Source of the DNA: Plasmodium malariae
Lineage: Eukaryota; Apicomplexa; Aconoidasida; Haemosporida; Plasmodiidae
Direction of reading: 5' to 3'
Length of the DNA stretch: 64,000 nt
Assembly (NCBI RefSeq): GCF_900090045.1
Contig: NC_041779.1
Span: 1 to 64,000, forward strand
Shown here one piece after another: positions 61,591-64,000 of the stretch (position 1 is the first letter of the stretch; every line of letters starts with the position of its first letter). The translations under genes and the position numbers were made by a program. The notes under the pieces are model-generated. The model was not told where the DNA came from, searched no databases, and worked only from the letters and a program-made list of their open reading frames with translations.

Positions 61591-63680
61591 GTTATAATAT
61601 CTAATATTGTAATATATAAAGTGAGAAAAAAATTAGTATTACGTTATATAATTTCAATAATAAACAAAAGCTTATTTTTTTATTTTTAATTTTTTCTTTT
61701 ATAAAGTTAACATATATAGATAATTTTACTATGTATGATAAAAAAAAAAATTACTTAAAAAAGGACGTTATAAAATTATATATTTAGTATTAATTATAAA
61801 AAATTAACATTAAGTATAACTACACAATTTAAATTCATTCATATATATTAACAGCTCATAATTTAATTACATATTAAAGTAAATAAACAAATTTATTTTT
61901 ATAATTTTTAATTATTTGGACATCTTGAATTTAATTATAATATACAATGTATAAAATATGGATACATGCTATTGATCTAGGAATTTCTAGAATAATTACT
62001 ATTTTTAAGTTTTCCTACTAATTAATCAAACTTTATATATATTATATTTCAGAAATATATTTATTGTTCATAAAAAAAAATTAGCATTTTCAAGAATACA
62101 AAAAAATTATTAATATATTAAAAAAATATATATTTTGTGAAAATTTTCGTGTTTTACTAATAAAAAATACTTATTTTATGCTGCATTATATTTGTAAAAA
62201 ATTGAATTCACAATTTAATACATTCTATCTGAATAAAATATATATGTCAAATTCGAATAGAGAGTGATATTATAATTTTTTATTATAGTTTTAGAATATC
62301 ACATTTTTTACTTGTGTATAATTTACACCTTTATTTATAAATTAAAAATATATATATTCATACACTACATTAAAGACAATTTTTTTTGTATTTATATATG
62401 TTTAAAATAAAAATACTTACATGGTGAAAAACAATAAAGTTATTAAAGGAAAAACACTTATAGAAATGTTGCAAACATTTTCGCTAATTTAAAAATATGT
62501 CAGAAGAATTATGTATACAATTTATTTACAGGAAATGACATGTAGACAACAAATGAGAAAGCATAGAAATATATATTAATTTTACGTATTCCTTAATAAT
62601 TTTTATATTTAAAAGGTTACAAGGAATCTATTATTTTTTAAATATTTTTTTAAAAATTTTGTAATGCCTGTAATAAAATTTACAGGTACATATATATATA
62701 TATATATATATATAATAATAATTTGCTTAAATTAACAATATGATATTATTATTTTCTTAACTTATGTATTAATTTCAGTAAAACATACGTAAAATCACTT
62801 ATTTATTTTGTTCTAGTTTTTCACACAATATGAACATCTCATATTTTTTCTATTAGTTAAAGCTTCCACATGTAGTACACATTAATCCATTTTTAATTCT
62901 TATAATATCCTATGTATATAATTTATGAAATAAAATATAAAATATAAGTGAACTATATAATAAAGTCCTTCGAAACATTTATCCATAAATAATCCTTTCC
63001 AGTCCTAGAAACATGTATTCTTCCTAAGATTTTTTTCATCTGCATTCAAAGAAAAAAAATATATATAATAATAAATTATATATGTTATCTAAATTGTGAA
63101 ATCATACACAAATACTTTAATTTTGCTGAAAATTATTTAATTTTTTCCTTATTAAATATATATATATATCAGAAAACTTTACACGCTTTTTTTCTTTTTC
63201 TTATTTACATTTAATTGATAATATAATTAATATTCAAAGTATCCAAATAATATATGATAAATATAAAATAATATTAAATTTCCATCTCCAAATTATTATA
63301 TCATATTTATGATAAATATATATTTCAAAATCTACAAAAATATAATATGATCATTTAAATGTTCAATTTTTATTGATATCATTTTATTATTTATGTGCTT
63401 TCAAGTATTATTATCTTGAATAGAACTATTATTTCGTTTTTTTATAAAGACAAATTGTTGGAAAATTTCCCTTTTTTTACACGTTTAATGCAATTTGTTT
63501 TCTTTTTAAATCTTGAAAATTTCTATATTTCAATTAATTTATATAGTATTATTATTTATGGTGAAAGATAACACTAAATATATAGTCATATAAATAGATT
63601 CGTAGCATGAAATAGAAATATATTTCGTATACTATGGTACAACATTAATAATTTTTATAGCATACGTAATAATCATATAA
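61591..63680. other. Spacer upstream of the last fam-m gene
   Basis: I could not find convincing copies of the two cassette elements at their expected places (about 61.99 and 62.47 kb), unlike the other fam-m genes. A (TA)n tract is at 62690-62714. No gene is supported. Confidence 0.5.
62690..62714. repeat. (TA)n microsatellite
   Basis: About 12 TA units beginning after ACAGGTACA. Confidence 0.8.
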
Positions 63681-64000
63681 ATAAGTTTAAAAGTGTAATT
63701 ATTTTAAAATATATTAATGAACCAAATAAAACTAATGAATATCAATGTTATTCTATTTCACTGAAATCCACATTCGAGGGTCTCATGTAAAAAGTGGAAA
63801 AACCTTCTGATTCTAGCGCATATGAATATATATAATTATTTCCAATAAATATACTAACATTTATTGCAACTTTTCCCATACATTTTTTTTTTAGACTATA
63901 AATTATTCTATGTCAAAATGAGCATACTCTACTAAAAACCCTCTTAATATTAAGACATTATATTACCGTTATAATAGTGTTGTATTTAGAAATAAATAAT
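63681..64000 (+). pseudogene. Relic of PIR/STP1-type membrane exon at the right edge
   Basis: One plus-strand frame reads NEPNKTNEYQCYSISLKSTF, EGLM-stop-KVEKPSDSSAYEYI-stop and LFPINILTFIATFPIHFFFR, with only two stops before the end of the helix. The helix and about 130 bases after it align with 41380-41540; compare TTACCGTTATAATAGTGTTG here with TTACCATTATTATAGTACTG there. It is probably the tail end of a dead plus-strand PIR or STP1 gene. The cytoplasmic exon, if any, lies beyond the window. Confidence 0.45.

Noticed and set aside
1..64000. CRISPR array, rRNA, telomere repeat or 21-bp-type subtelomeric repeat arrays
   Set aside because: I looked for these and saw none. The only repeats noticed are (TA)n tracts, homopolymers and the dispersed gene cassettes.

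Overview
This window is a stretch of Plasmodium chromosome. It is extremely A+T-rich, its genes are short and split by small GT..AG introns, and nearly every recognisable gene belongs to a subtelomeric multigene family. The fam-l and fam-m genes are the decisive marker: two-exon genes with a short hydrophobic exon 1, a PEXEL-like R-x-L motif early in exon 2 and two C-terminal membrane segments. From my knowledge of these families, they point to Plasmodium malariae or its close relatives (P. malariae-like, P. brasilianum). I found no housekeeping gene, rRNA, tRNA or CRISPR-like array.

Layout, left to right. A PIR gene (+) runs in from the left edge (about 25-789). A fam-l pseudogene (-, 3485-4378) and a fam-m pseudogene (-, 7042-8049) follow. 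Next come a decayed two-membrane-segment exported-protein gene (-, about 10726-11296) and an intact fam-l gene (-, 13998-14893). The centre holds two intact plus-strand genes: a four-exon STP1 gene (21180-23739) and a two-exon tryptophan-rich antigen gene (26628-27618). A second minus-strand cluster has a 5'-deleted fam-l remnant (31588-about 31890), an intact fam-m gene (35076-36053) and a fam-l pseudogene with nonsense codons (37935-38833). A decayed STP1 gene (+, about 41138-43401) and an intact gene for a small signal-bearing protein of unknown family (+, 47387-48183) come next. Three intact minus-strand exported-protein genes close the window: a PEXEL protein with two or more membrane segments (52989-53850) and two fam-m genes (57685-58631 and 60623-61590). 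Remnants of plus-strand PIR/STP1-type membrane exons lie at about 17.4, 41.35 and 63.7 kb.

Biology. fam-l, fam-m and the 53 kb gene should encode proteins exported from the parasite into the infected red cell. PIR and STP1 are variant membrane proteins, and the tryptophan-rich protein is probably secreted or exported as well. This is host-interface gene content under birth-and-death evolution. About half of the family members are broken, by nonsense codons, homopolymer frameshifts or a 5' deletion.

The most interesting signal is outside the genes. The minus-strand family genes carry matching flanks at fixed distances: an element about 0.40 kb upstream of the ATG, another about 0.87-0.91 kb upstream, and matching blocks about 0.2 and 0.52 kb beyond the stop. 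The duplicated unit therefore seems to be a cassette of about 2.4-2.5 kb (promoter, gene and 3' region) rather than the coding sequence alone.
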